Notes under the pieces: model-generated | Databases searched by the model: none | The model's input: the letters and a program-made list of their open reading frames with translations, nothing else | What the model was told of the DNA's origin: nothing | In this document: positions 54,014 to 62,672 of the stretch, in pieces | How positions within the stretch are numbered: position 1 is the stretch's first letter | How the letters are laid out: the number at the start of each line of letters is the position of its first letter | Source: SVFI01 sp964519385 | Lineage (GTDB): Bacteria; Bacillota; Clostridia; Lachnospirales; Lachnospiraceae | Direction: 5' to 3' | NCBI GenBank assembly: GCA_964519385.1 | Contig: CAZFLR010000007.1 | Coordinates: 19,697-83,696, forward strand | DNA: 64,000 bases | Made by a program: the position numbers and the translations under genes

Positions 54014-54625
54014 TTACCACTGTGCTACATTTTCATCTGCAAGAACCACTGCATAATCTCCATGGACGCTCATGAACTTTTCCATAAACAAAGGTAAAAT
54101 GTCCATCTGTCCGAATGCCATTACCACATATTCCTCATTGACAGAATATATTACATACCGGTCCGGTGCTCCGCACATCCAGTGGTTATTCAGAATATTA
54201 TTTTTCATTGCCTCTGCAAACAGCTCTACATTCGCCGGATCTGTCACATGAAATGCTGCTCCGGTGAACACATTCAGATTCATGGCATGCACAAGTGAAG
54301 CTGCCTCGTCAATCATAGGTGACATCTCTTCATTCACAAGCAATGTAGCAGCCAGCGCATCCTTCTCCTCCAGGTCAAAGATTCCCGGCGCGTTTTCCAC
54401 GGAATGATTCACATCTCCGCCCAGACCATAAAACTTCTCATCCTCGCCATAAGCTGCCCAGACATCATTCATAATGGAAAGTGCATCCATGTCTGTCGTT
54501 TCTTCTGTATTTTCATCCGACACATTCTCCTCAGTCATATTCTCCGCATTGTCTTTTCCTGCACATGCCGAAAGGACAAATGCGAGCATAAGCATCGCCA
54601 ATAAGATTATACTTCTTTTCTTCAT
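54014..54625 (-). CDS. lipoprotein of unknown function
   Basis: A 203-residue protein with a lipoprotein signal peptide: LAFVLSAC lipobox with Cys at 21, followed by an acidic linker rich in Glu, Asn and Thr (23-47). The remaining 150 residues form a soluble domain, no family recognised, with ALAATLLVNEEM and VYIYSVNEEYVVMAFGQ-type strands (YVIYSVNEEYVVMAFG). GAGGAG precedes ATG. The neighbour 40 bases upstream is a sodium symporter, on the same strand. Confidence 0.75.
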   Translation of the reverse strand: MKKRSIILLAMLMLAFVLSACAGKDNAENMTEENVSDENTEETTDMDALSIMNDVWAAYGEDEKFYGLGGDVNHSVENAPGIFDLEEKDALAATLLVNEEMSPMIDEAASLVHAMNLNVFTGAAFHVTDPANVELFAEAMKNNILNNHWMCGAPDRYVIYSVNEEYVVMAFGQMDILPLFMEKFMSVHGDYAVVLADENVAQW

Positions 54626-54666
54626 AATTTATTCTCCTCTTAAATTAACTCCTTCCCCGGGATTCC

Positions 54667-56067
54667 TTAGACTGCAAACAGTCCGAGTGCCTGCAAAAGC
54701 AGGAAGAAAAGCATCACCGGTACCACATATTTTACCATGACTATATAGAGTTTCTTTCTTCCGAATTTCACTCCGCCGCTTGTGACTTCATCCACGACAG
54801 TCTTAGGTTTTACAATCCAGCCGATAAGTATACATGTTGCAATTGCAACTATCGGCATGAGCAGATAGTTACTCAGATAGTCAAGCACATCAAGAAGCTG
54901 TCCTACAGTTCCGTTCGGAAGTGTCAGCTCAAAGTACCAGGTATTATATCCGAAGCAGACAGCCAGACCGATTATCAGTGCATATAAAGCGACCAGAACG
55001 GTACTCTTTTTTCTGCTGACATGAAATCTGTCCATGACACTCGAAACGATTGCTTCCATAATGGAAACCGAAGATGTCAGGGCAGCAAATGCAACCATGA
55101 CGAAAAATACCGCTCCGACAATCATCCCTACAAAGCCCATGCTTTCAAACACCTTCGGCAGAGAAACAAACATGAGACTCGGACCTGCCGACATACCCTC
55201 CGTCCCCATAAAGGTGTAAACAGCAGGAACAATCATAAGTCCTGCAAGAAATGCCACAGCCGTATCAAAAATTTCAATCTGATTTACACTTTTTACAAGG
55301 TTCGTTTCCTTCTTTACATAAGAGCCATAGGTAATCATGATTCCCATTGCCACGCTGACTGAATAAAAAAGCTGTCCCATCGCATCCATTAGAATATGAA
55401 TAAACTTCTTCCATGTCATTTCGCCAAAATCCGGAACAACGTAAACTAAAAATCCTTCGATACCTGTCCGCGTTACTCCGCCTGCATCTGTATGCTTCAG
55501 TGTCAGGGAAAAAACTGAAATTCCTATAATCATCACAAGAAGAATCGGCATAAGAATGGTAGAGAATTTTTCGATACCGTTTCCAACCCCTTTGTATACA
55601 ACAAAGACTGTCAGCAGCAGATAAATCAAAAAGAAAATTACCGGCTCTGCATGTGCGCTGATAAAAGAGCCAAAATATCCGTTTTCCACTGCTGCCGATG
55701 CATTTCCCGTCACATAAACGGTCATATACTTTAATACCCATCCGCCGATTACACAGTAATACGGAAGAATCATTGCCGGAACAATACACGCAATCACTCC
55801 CAGCCATCCCATCTTCGGATGAAGGGCTTTATATGCCGTCAAAGGACTTTGTCCCGTCTTACGTCCAATCGCAATCTCAGTTGTCAGCAGTGCGAAGCCA
55901 AAGGTCAGTGCAAGCACAAGGTAACACAGCAGAAACACCCCTCCGCCGTCCTTTGCCGCAAGGTATGGGAAACGCCATATGTTTCCGAGTCCGACTGCAC
56001 TTCCGGCGGCTGCAAGAACAAATCCTATCGTTCCGCTGAAATTGCCCCTCTTTTGTTTATTTTCCAT
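54667..56067 (-). CDS. sodium:neurotransmitter symporter family transporter
   Basis: 466 residues from ATG 56067 (MENKQKRGNF), preceded by GGAGG; an in-frame start at 56160 would add 31 residues overlapping the kinase gene. The signature GSAVGLGNIWRFPYLA spans about 20-35, and about 11-12 membrane segments follow. Bacterial members import amino acids with Na+ (LeuT type). It is the gene after a PfkB-type kinase, 90 bases away, and could be part of the same transcript. Confidence 0.92.
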   Translation of the reverse strand: MENKQKRGNFSGTIGFVLAAAGSAVGLGNIWRFPYLAAKDGGGVFLLCYLVLALTFGFALLTTEIAIGRKTGQSPLTAYKALHPKMGWLGVIACIVPAMILPYYCVIGGWVLKYMTVYVTGNASAAVENGYFGSFISAHAEPVIFFLIYLLLTVFVVYKGVGNGIEKFSTILMPILLVMIIGISVFSLTLKHTDAGGVTRTGIEGFLVYVVPDFGEMTWKKFIHILMDAMGQLFYSVSVAMGIMITYGSYVKKETNLVKSVNQIEIFDTAVAFLAGLMIVPAVYTFMGTEGMSAGPSLMFVSLPKVFESMGFVGMIVGAVFFVMVAFAALTSSVSIMEAIVSSVMDRFHVSRKKSTVLVALYALIIGLAVCFGYNTWYFELTLPNGTVGQLLDVLDYLSNYLLMPIVAIATCILIGWIVKPKTVVDEVTSGGVKFGRKKLYIVMVKYVVPVMLFFLLLQALGLFAV

Positions 56068-56156
56068 ACCAGTTCCTCCAAATATCTTTTCGTGGTAAAA
56101 CCACTCGTTTTTCAGAATAACATAATTTGTTTCCGGTGGCAACAAGGTTACCTTAT

Positions 56157-57062
56157 TCAAGCCATCCTTTTTAACAATGCCTCCACTTCCTCTGAACTCG
56201 CAAGCTGCTCAGAAAATGCGCTGGCACTTCCGGCGGCCAGTCCCTTGCGAAAAGCATACTCATAGTTCTTCGTTTCCAGATAACCTGCCACAAAGCCTGC
56301 CACCATGGAATCTCCTGCTCCGACAGAATTTATAACCCTGCCCTTTGGTGCCTTTCTAATATATTCATGTCCGTTCTCATCAACCAGCACGGCTCCTTCC
56401 CCCGCCATTGACACCAGTACATTCCTCGCTCCCATTTCCCGGAGCTTTACCGCATAGGGAAGCACAGCCTCTCCCGTCATAAGCTCTTTTCCGAAAATTT
56501 CGCCAAGCTCCTGATTGTTCGGCTTAATCAAAAACGGCCGGTAAGCAAGTACATTCATCAGCAAATCCTTCGTGGCATCCACAACAATATCGACTCCTTT
56601 TCCCTGCAAATCCGCCATAATATCCATATAAATGGTCTCAGGCACAGACTGCGGAATACTGCCTGCCAGAATCAAAATATCTCCCGCCTTTAAACAGCGG
56701 ATTTTCTCCCGCAGCTTTTTCACTTCCTCTTCCGCTATCGCCGGTCCCCGTCCGTTAATCTCCGTTCCGTCACTGTCCCTGAATTTGATGTTAATACGGG
56801 ATTCGCCGTCCGAAAGCATCTGAAAATCGGTCCGGATACCGTCCCTGTCCAATCTCCGCTTCAGTTCCTCCCCGACAAATCCGGCCAAAAATCCAAGTGC
56901 CGTACTCTCGAACCCCAGATGTCTTAGCACATAAGAGACATTAATCCCTTTGCCGCCCGCCAACATCTGCTCGTAGGATGTCCGGTTTGTCATGCCCGGT
57001 CTGAAATTGTCAACGCCGACTATATAATCCAGCGAAGGATTAAAGGTTACTGTATATATCAT
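56157..57062 (-). CDS. 1-phosphofructokinase family (PfkB-type) sugar kinase
   Basis: 301 residues. PfkB signatures: AGGKGINVSYVLRHLG near 35-50 and NSVGAGDSMVAGF near 245-257 with the catalytic Asp. The start MIYTVTFNPSLDY is typical of FruK and tagatose-6-phosphate kinase (LacC). No PTS or fructose regulator lies nearby, so the exact sugar phosphate is open. GAGGAG precedes ATG. Confidence 0.92.
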   Translation of the reverse strand: MIYTVTFNPSLDYIVGVDNFRPGMTNRTSYEQMLAGGKGINVSYVLRHLGFESTALGFLAGFVGEELKRRLDRDGIRTDFQMLSDGESRINIKFRDSDGTEINGRGPAIAEEEVKKLREKIRCLKAGDILILAGSIPQSVPETIYMDIMADLQGKGVDIVVDATKDLLMNVLAYRPFLIKPNNQELGEIFGKELMTGEAVLPYAVKLREMGARNVLVSMAGEGAVLVDENGHEYIRKAPKGRVINSVGAGDSMVAGFVAGYLETKNYEYAFRKGLAAGSASAFSEQLASSEEVEALLKRMA

Positions 57063-57122
57063 CTGCCATGCTCCTCTCTACCCGGCAATTTTATCACTCC
57101 CGCCCAATATAAACAAGTCACA

Positions 57123-57157
57123 TAAAAAAACACCCATACACTCACTGTATGGATGTC
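57123..57157 (-). terminator. intrinsic terminator after the small Cys-rich gene
   Basis: On the minus strand CATCCATACA and TGTATGGGTG pair (one G-T), followed by a run of seven T, 40 bases after the stop at 57196. Confidence 0.85.
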
Positions 57158-57195
57158 CTTTTAATTTGTTTATGTTTAATAATTAATTTTCCCCT

Positions 57196-57315
57196 TTACC
57201 TGCGCCCCTGGTAAAAACCGCATGTACACACACCGTCTTTCTTTTTCTCTCCTGTAATACAGCATTTATTTTTTTGCCAGTATATACAGGTTTTACAGGT
57301 TTCTTTTTTCTCCAT
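57196..57315 (-). CDS. small Cys-rich protein
   Basis: A 39-residue protein from ATG 57315 with AAGGAAGG 7 bases upstream. It reads MEKKETCKTCIYWQ then NKCCITGEKKK and GVCTCGFYQGRR: six cysteines in CxxC, CC and CxC arrangement, with many lysines. It resembles short zinc- or iron-sulfur-binding proteins of clostridia. It lies between a two-component system and a sugar kinase and has its own terminator. Function unknown. Confidence 0.6.
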   Translation of the reverse strand: MEKKETCKTCIYWQKNKCCITGEKKKDGVCTCGFYQGRR

Positions 57316-57423
57316 ATGCAAGCCTTCCTTCTGTTTTTCTTGGTCTTTTCCCATTCTTTCATAAGATGTTTTATGTTACAATCGGCATTACATTCTTATA
57401 CATTTTTTTCGCATTTTTGACAC

Positions 57424-57447
57424 AAAAAAGGAACCTTACGGTTCCTT
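57424..57447 (-). terminator. intrinsic terminator of the two-component operon
   Basis: GGAACC and GGTTCC with loop GTAA, then TTTTTT on the minus strand, 20 bases after the regulator stop. Confidence 0.85.
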
Positions 57448-57464
57448 TCCAAAATAGTTTCTCT

Positions 57465-58181
57465 TTACATGTTTTCCAGATGATCAAGAAATCCTTCTTT
57501 CGCTTTTTTATAACGGCTCCGGCTGACCGAAAGTTCTTTTCCGTTTCTCAAAATCACATTCATTGCTCCGAATTTTTGTATGTAATTTGCATTGACTGCA
57601 AAGCTTTGGTGAATACGCAGAAAACCATCAGGAAGCCGGGACATCATCTCTTCCAGTTTCATCCAGACATGCTGTTCCCCGTCATTCATATATAAAATCA
57701 GTTCATGTTTATTACTTTCCAGATAGATAATGTCACTCACTCTCACATTGACAATTCCGCCCGCACACTGCAGCGACAAAACATCACTTTTTTCTGTTCG
57801 GATTTCCTCCATCAGCTTGTCAATGGTTTCATAAAGCTTGATTTTATTCACCGGTTTTACCAGAAATGCACTCGGTCTGGCCTCGAAAATATCTGTCGCA
57901 TAATGCATAAAGCCTGTAAGAAAAATAATCTTTATCCTCGGGCACAATGTCTGTAATTTGACCGACATCCTGATTCCGTCCGAATTTCCGTCATCATCCT
58001 CATCCCACCGGATATCCATAATCACAATATCCGGTATCTGTGTCTTTTTTGTTTTTAATTTTTCATAATAATCATTGATATCATCTGTTATATCAATTGT
58101 AATCCTCGAATACTTCTCCTGAACAGTCTCCTTTATCTCCCTGCAAACCTGCAAATCATCATCACACACTAATATATGCAT
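57465..58181 (-). CDS. LytTR-type response regulator (AgrA-like)
   Basis: 238 residues. Receiver domain 1-120: acidic pocket CDDD at 6-9, phosphoacceptor VIMDIRWDED near 53-62, and LVKPV near 107-111. The C-terminal LytTR DNA-binding domain (about 140-235) contains IIYLESNKHE and RIHQSFAVNANYI. It lies 30 bases after its probable kinase gene. AgrA-type regulators commonly act in peptide sensing or bacteriocin control; there is no autoinducer peptide gene that I can identify here. Confidence 0.93.
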   Translation of the reverse strand: MHILVCDDDLQVCREIKETVQEKYSRITIDITDDINDYYEKLKTKKTQIPDIVIMDIRWDEDDDGNSDGIRMSVKLQTLCPRIKIIFLTGFMHYATDIFEARPSAFLVKPVNKIKLYETIDKLMEEIRTEKSDVLSLQCAGGIVNVRVSDIIYLESNKHELILYMNDGEQHVWMKLEEMMSRLPDGFLRIHQSFAVNANYIQKFGAMNVILRNGKELSVSRSRYKKAKEGFLDHLENM

Positions 58182-58211
58182 TTCCCGTAATCATCCTTCT
58201 CGTATATATTT

Positions 58212-59471
58212 TCACACCTGCATTAGTGCAACCACACGCATCTTTCCGCCCTCATCATGATATGTAATACGTCCGTCGTGCATTTCTACAATATCACGTA
58301 TAATTTTGCTTCCGATACCGTGATTCTTTTTATCCTTTTTGGTCGTCCTAAAGCCTTCCTCAACCGGCTTTCTTTCCGGGAGCTTACTGTTGCTCACGGT
58401 TAACTTCATATATCCCTGCTGTTTTTCCAGAGAAAGTGTCACTTCCTTTTCTTCCGTCTCTTTTGCCGCCTCAATGGCATTGTCCAGAAGATTGGCAAAC
58501 AGGCTGACTAATTCATATTCCGTAATCGATGTCTCCCCGATGGCTCCGCCTTCTCTCTTAAATGCAATTCCTTCCTTTTCACACACAGAGGCCTTTTCGC
58601 GAATCAGGCAGTCAAGTACAGGAATGCCCGTCATGCTCCGGTTTGCCTTGTCAAGCTTCTTTAACAGTTCCTGTCCGCCTTCATCCTTTCGCATCTCCTC
58701 CATTACATTCATGTGATTGGCAATGTCATGACGAATGACCGATATTTCTTTCTCACGTTTTGACTGCTTCTCTGCCAGGTCCTGATAGAATGCAAACTGT
58801 TCGCGGAGCTGCTTTTCACTGCGGTTATTCTGGGCAATCGAAGAAATGATAATATAAACTGCTGCCAGAAATGCAGCGGTAATAATTCTCCAGCCGCCGA
58901 ACGCAACGGCTCCGATATCCAGCACACAGAAGATAATCAGTATAATTTTAAAATTCTTACGGCGATGTTTGTATACAAAGTCCCATACCACCTTTGCAAC
59001 CAGCGCAATAATTAAGTACACAATCAGCACATAAAAATAGTTAAACCATGTCGGTGCATTCATGAAGTCCGATGCTTTGGTCATATCAAACTTACAGACA
59101 ATCATATATGCCGGAAATGTTAAAATCATACCGAAAATCTGATACACCCATTCCATCGCAAAGATATGGCAGAAATTATATAGTGCGTCTCCGATAAAGA
59201 AACGGCGCATGACAAAATAGACCGCCAGGCACATAACCAATAGTTCAACTGCAAGCATAAGCTCATTTTTTTCCGCGCTGTAACCGAACAGGCTCCAAAA
59301 GGTATCATGTACTGCAAACAGCGTCAGCAGAAAAGCATAGTACCACTTTTTGCCGCCCCTCGGTTTAATATGCTTATATCCCATAAGAAGAACACTGACC
59401 GCCTGCATAATCCCGATATGCAGAAGATAAAAAATGAAAATAACTCCGTACTGATAGTATAAATCGTGCAT
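58212..59471 (-). CDS. GHKL-type sensor histidine kinase (AgrC-like)
   Basis: 419 residues. Six hydrophobic segments in 1-205, then a kinase core: the phosphorylation motif VIRHDIANHMN near 245-255, N box NLLDNAIEAAKE near 335-346 and G box HGIGSKIIRDIV near 388-399. The family includes peptide-pheromone sensors. AGGAGG precedes ATG 59471. A second membrane protein that resembles its sensor half without a kinase is encoded 11 bases upstream. Confidence 0.92.
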   Translation of the reverse strand: MHDLYYQYGVIFIFYLLHIGIMQAVSVLLMGYKHIKPRGGKKWYYAFLLTLFAVHDTFWSLFGYSAEKNELMLAVELLVMCLAVYFVMRRFFIGDALYNFCHIFAMEWVYQIFGMILTFPAYMIVCKFDMTKASDFMNAPTWFNYFYVLIVYLIIALVAKVVWDFVYKHRRKNFKIILIIFCVLDIGAVAFGGWRIITAAFLAAVYIIISSIAQNNRSEKQLREQFAFYQDLAEKQSKREKEISVIRHDIANHMNVMEEMRKDEGGQELLKKLDKANRSMTGIPVLDCLIREKASVCEKEGIAFKREGGAIGETSITEYELVSLFANLLDNAIEAAKETEEKEVTLSLEKQQGYMKLTVSNSKLPERKPVEEGFRTTKKDKKNHGIGSKIIRDIVEMHDGRITYHDEGGKMRVVALMQV

Positions 59472-59481
59472 AATAACCCTC

Positions 59482-60288
59482 CTATTTTAACCTCTTTACC
59501 TCATCTATTTTTTGTAATAACTGCTCTGAATAATGCTCTTCTTCGTTTGCCTGCCTATAGAACTTCTCGACTTCTTTTCTTATTTCTTCCAGCTCCTTGT
59601 CCGTTTCCTCTACCTGCTGCTCAAGCTGCTTATAGTAACCGAGCTTGTGCTCCCTTACGTTCAGGTATTCGATACGCCATATATTTACCAGCGTAAACAA
59701 CAGAAGAACCGATGGCATGGTCGTAAGAATTTGCACCCATTCACTCAAAAAGTCCGTTGCAAAGAAAATGGCAAGCATTATTAATCCCGTGATTTTCAGC
59801 AGTTCCTGACCGGCCAGACAAAACTGACCCCAAATATATCTGGCCGCAAAAAATCCCGGTATGCAGAACAAAATATAGAACACTAAAATCACCGGTGTCA
59901 TATTTTCCATGTAATAGCTCACCAGCTTCATATCTATCTTACAGTATATGGTTAGAAAAATGAATTTAAATAATTGACATACGGAACGAAACATCAGGAT
60001 ATTACAGAAAAACCATGCTAATCCCCATATTTCTTTTCCCTTTGAAAAAATCAAATACAGCAGACAGGTCGAAATAAGCAAAACAATCTTAACATTTCCG
60101 CTGCCTATATGCGTGAAAATAGTCAGAACATCACACACCCCATACAGCAGACCGCTGCAGAAAAAAACCACTTTTCTCCAGCCCTTAAATGAAATGCCGT
60201 TTCTGTTTAACAAATAGATTGCAGTTATTTCTGCACATGCCAGAATTATACTTAAAACCAGAATTGTATTCACAACTTTTTCCCTCAT
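59482..60288 (-). CDS. kinase-less membrane sensor-like protein with coiled-coil tail
   Basis: 268 residues: about six membrane segments (6-27, 38-55, 66-85, 90-112, 130-150, 163-205), then a charged coiled coil (about 212-268, QLEQQVEETDKELEEIRKEV) ending at EVKRLK. The layout mirrors the sensor half of the adjacent GHKL kinase, up to the place where the phosphorylated His helix would start, but no His motif or ATPase follows. It is translated separately from the kinase, which has its own ribosome site. It may act as a sensor partner, decoy or signal-processing subunit (inference). Confidence 0.7.
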   Translation of the reverse strand: MREKVVNTILVLSIILACAEITAIYLLNRNGISFKGWRKVVFFCSGLLYGVCDVLTIFTHIGSGNVKIVLLISTCLLYLIFSKGKEIWGLAWFFCNILMFRSVCQLFKFIFLTIYCKIDMKLVSYYMENMTPVILVFYILFCIPGFFAARYIWGQFCLAGQELLKITGLIMLAIFFATDFLSEWVQILTTMPSVLLLFTLVNIWRIEYLNVREHKLGYYKQLEQQVEETDKELEEIRKEVEKFYRQANEEEHYSEQLLQKIDEVKRLK

Positions 60289-60369
60289 TTATAAGAATTC
60301 AGGATAATAATATCAAATTTCTTTCTATTATTCCATATAATTCCATATTTTGATATATTTATTGCATTT

Positions 60370-60792
60370 TTAGACATCTTCTATGGCTACAATCTGATCC
60401 ATTTTAATTATCACACCACTATCCATAACAACGGTTTTCTCCGTCTCATCAAGCTTCTTTATCGTTCCTGTATCCGTCAGATACGCGCCTCCTCTTTTGA
60501 TCGCGTCCTTTCTGAAATATGTTATTGTCACGTTTCTCTTCTCGGATAAGTGCTGCGAGATATCGTAAAGCTTTTCATTGATTTCCTCTATGGCAGTCTC
60601 ATCAAGTACCATTTTTTCTTCTGTCAGCCTTGCAGTCTCATCAATCGCTTCCCCGTAACCGGTAAGTGCGGCGAAGGGGGCAAACTGTGCTGCCCTGTCA
60701 TGAAGTGACATATGCGGTCTCTCACCGGAACGGTGATGAGGCAGATGAATGATATCGTCATATCTGTGCTCATCTTCATAATATCCGCTCAT
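60370..60792 (-). CDS. YolD-like family protein
   Basis: A 140-residue protein with the YolD-like pattern: LPHHRSGERPHMSLHDRAAQFAPFAALTGY, ETARLTEEKMVLDE, and a beta-rich C-terminus. YolD-like proteins are linked to Y-family polymerases in Firmicutes, as UvrX partners in SOS-induced mutagenesis. Its ATG overlaps the polymerase stop by four bases, so the two are co-translated. Confidence 0.87.
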   Translation of the reverse strand: MSGYYEDEHRYDDIIHLPHHRSGERPHMSLHDRAAQFAPFAALTGYGEAIDETARLTEEKMVLDETAIEEINEKLYDISQHLSEKRNVTITYFRKDAIKRGGAYLTDTGTIKKLDETEKTVVMDSGVIIKMDQIVAIEDV

Positions 60793-62312
60793 GCTTTATG
60801 CCCTCCAATCTGTCTGTTTCTCTCCCGTGTCTGCGCTCCTTCCTCAAAGTTCATTCCCTTAAGGACAGCATTCTTACCGTATTTTTTTTGAATATCCAAA
60901 ATGGCGTGCTGTATCTTTTTCTCTTTCTCACGCTCTTTTTTCTCCTGCTCCCTCTTCTGTTCCAAAGCTGCATAATCCGTAAATAAATCAAGCTGCTCAA
61001 AGGTCTGTTTTTCCTCCGCCTCTTTTTCCGGCACTACTCTTTCAGCCACAATATTTACTCTGCGCACGAGCAAATCCCGGTTAATGATTCTGTCATACAG
61101 CTCTTCCACCGCTTTCATGATGATTTTTGTGGAAGATGTCTGACACGGCAGATTGATTGTTCCGTGCGCATGCTTCGGTATCTGTCTGCCATAACGGTCT
61201 GTCGTGATTTCTCCCCGATACTTCTTTCTGATTGCGGGATTTGTCAGATTATCGACATCATATCCCAGTGTAAGTACCATCTGGTCGGTAACCAGCTTCT
61301 TATCTACCAGATCCAGAACAAGTAAATCCGTCATTTCTTTTACAATCAGTCTGGCTTTTTCTGCTGTATAAGGGCACTGAAGCACCTGTCCGGAGCTGAT
61401 ACTGTTCTTCTGAGGTCTGTAAGCTTTAATCTCCGCAATAGTGGCAGGCTCCCATCCCCATGCATGGTCAATCAAAAGTTCCGCATTAATTCCAAAGAGC
61501 TTGTACAGCAATGCCTCATTGTGGTAATCATTTGCCTTGCCCAGAGAACAGCGGGCAATATCACCCATCGTATTTAAGCCGTTTTCTGTCAGCTTCTTTT
61601 CATACCCCCGCCCCACTCTCCAAAAGTCAGTGAGTGGTGTATGATTCCACAACAGCCTCCGGTATGACATCTCATCAAGCTCGGCAATCCGTACTCCGTC
61701 TTTATCCGCCGGCATTTTTTTCGCCACTATATCCATTGCCACCTTGCACAGATACATATTGGTTCCGATACCCGCCGTAGCCGTCACCCCGGTCTCTGCC
61801 AGCACCTCTCGAATCATCTTAAGGGCAAGGTCATGTGCTGTCATCTTATAGGTTTTTAAATAGGTTGTTGCATCAATAAAGACTTCGTCTACGGAATACA
61901 CATGCATATCTTCCGGAGCAACGTACCTTAAATAAATGTCAAAAATTCTTGTACTGTAATCCATGTAATATGCCATTCTCGGAACTGCCGCAATATAAGT
62001 CAGTTCCAATTCCGGTGCCCGTGCCAGCTCCGGCGCGTTAAAGGAGGAGCCTGAAAACTTCTTCCCCGGTGCCTTTGCCTTTCTCTCCAGATTGACTTCT
62101 TTTACCCTTTGTACCACCTCAAACAATCGCGGTCTTCCCGGAATGCCAAGGCTCTTGAGAGAGGGCGAAACTGCAAGACATATGGTCTTCTCCGTTCTGC
62201 CTGCATCCGCAACCACTAAATTGGTAGTGAGCGGATCCAGTCCCCTTTCCACACACTCCACGGAGGCATAAAATGATTTTAAATCTATCGCTATATAAAT
62301 TCTGTCCGACAA
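60789..62312 (-). CDS. Y-family DNA polymerase (UmuC/DinB-type)
   Basis: A 507-residue translesion polymerase. IAIDLKSFYASVECV near 8-22 holds the first catalytic acidic residue, and YSVDEVFIDAT near 144-154 the second (DE); the finger and HhH regions (NTMGDIARCSLG) follow. The C-terminal 70 residues contain a Lys/Glu-rich helix. The start is TTG with AAAGGAGG upstream. A Ser-Val-Asp-Glu rather than YS.DE.Y motif fits the UmuC/UvrX subgroup. It is paired with a YolD-like gene; I saw no SOS box upstream by eye. Confidence 0.92.
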   Translation of the reverse strand: MSDRIYIAIDLKSFYASVECVERGLDPLTTNLVVADAGRTEKTICLAVSPSLKSLGIPGRPRLFEVVQRVKEVNLERKAKAPGKKFSGSSFNAPELARAPELELTYIAAVPRMAYYMDYSTRIFDIYLRYVAPEDMHVYSVDEVFIDATTYLKTYKMTAHDLALKMIREVLAETGVTATAGIGTNMYLCKVAMDIVAKKMPADKDGVRIAELDEMSYRRLLWNHTPLTDFWRVGRGYEKKLTENGLNTMGDIARCSLGKANDYHNEALLYKLFGINAELLIDHAWGWEPATIAEIKAYRPQKNSISSGQVLQCPYTAEKARLIVKEMTDLLVLDLVDKKLVTDQMVLTLGYDVDNLTNPAIRKKYRGEITTDRYGRQIPKHAHGTINLPCQTSSTKIIMKAVEELYDRIINRDLLVRRVNIVAERVVPEKEAEEKQTFEQLDLFTDYAALEQKREQEKKEREKEKKIQHAILDIQKKYGKNAVLKGMNFEEGAQTRERNRQIGGHKA

Positions 62313-62317
62313 CTTTT

Positions 62318-62539
62318 TTACCTCCTTTTTGACATCTCCGACTTATAAAAGTAACCGGCTCTCCCGGACGAGCTATCGGACAGATAGAACGGGCGGGGAA
62401 ATGCCGGTAAAAGAATTATAACCAATATCTGAACATCTTGCAATTTGCAACCGCGTAATCTTTTGTATCTATCGTTACAATCATTAAAATGATGGCCGTC
62501 TGTTCCTCCCCAATCATGACAATGTCCATGTTCATGCAT
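62318..62539 (-). CDS. small His-rich protein ahead of the polymerase
   Basis: A 73-residue reading frame from ATG 62539 with AAGGAG 8 bases upstream. It begins MHEHGHCHDWGGTDGHHFND, with six His and one Cys in the first 17 residues (metal-binding type), and ends SKRR. Its stop codon lies within the ribosome site of the polymerase gene, five bases before the TTG start, suggesting coupling. After residue 30 the composition is less protein-like (ILLPAFPRPFYLSDSSSGR), so it could be a fragment. No family recognised. Confidence 0.4.
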   Translation of the reverse strand: MHEHGHCHDWGGTDGHHFNDCNDRYKRLRGCKLQDVQILVIILLPAFPRPFYLSDSSSGRAGYFYKSEMSKRR

Positions 62540-62573
62540 AGTTTTTTTCTCCTTCAATTAGATGATTTCATAT

Positions 62574-62614
62574 AAAAAAATCAGGAATAAGGTTTTTACC
62601 CTTTTCCTGATTCC
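62574..62614 (-). terminator. intrinsic terminator of the GNAT gene
   Basis: AATCAGGAA and TTCCTGATT with inner pairing, followed by a T-run on the minus strand. Confidence 0.85.
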
Positions 62615-62672
62615 AGTATAATATTATTTATATCCAATAATACGGACTGCTTTGGAGGACTTTCAGCCTTTA

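Noticed and set aside
60330..60349. Direct repeat ATTCCATAT twice, upstream of the two-component operon, considered as a LytTR binding site
   Set aside because: The repeats are 10 bases apart; LytTR sites are usually about 21 bases apart, and the sequence does not resemble known ones.
62313..62420. LexA-type SOS box before the Y-family polymerase
   Set aside because: No GAAC-N4-GTTC pattern is visible by eye in the region.
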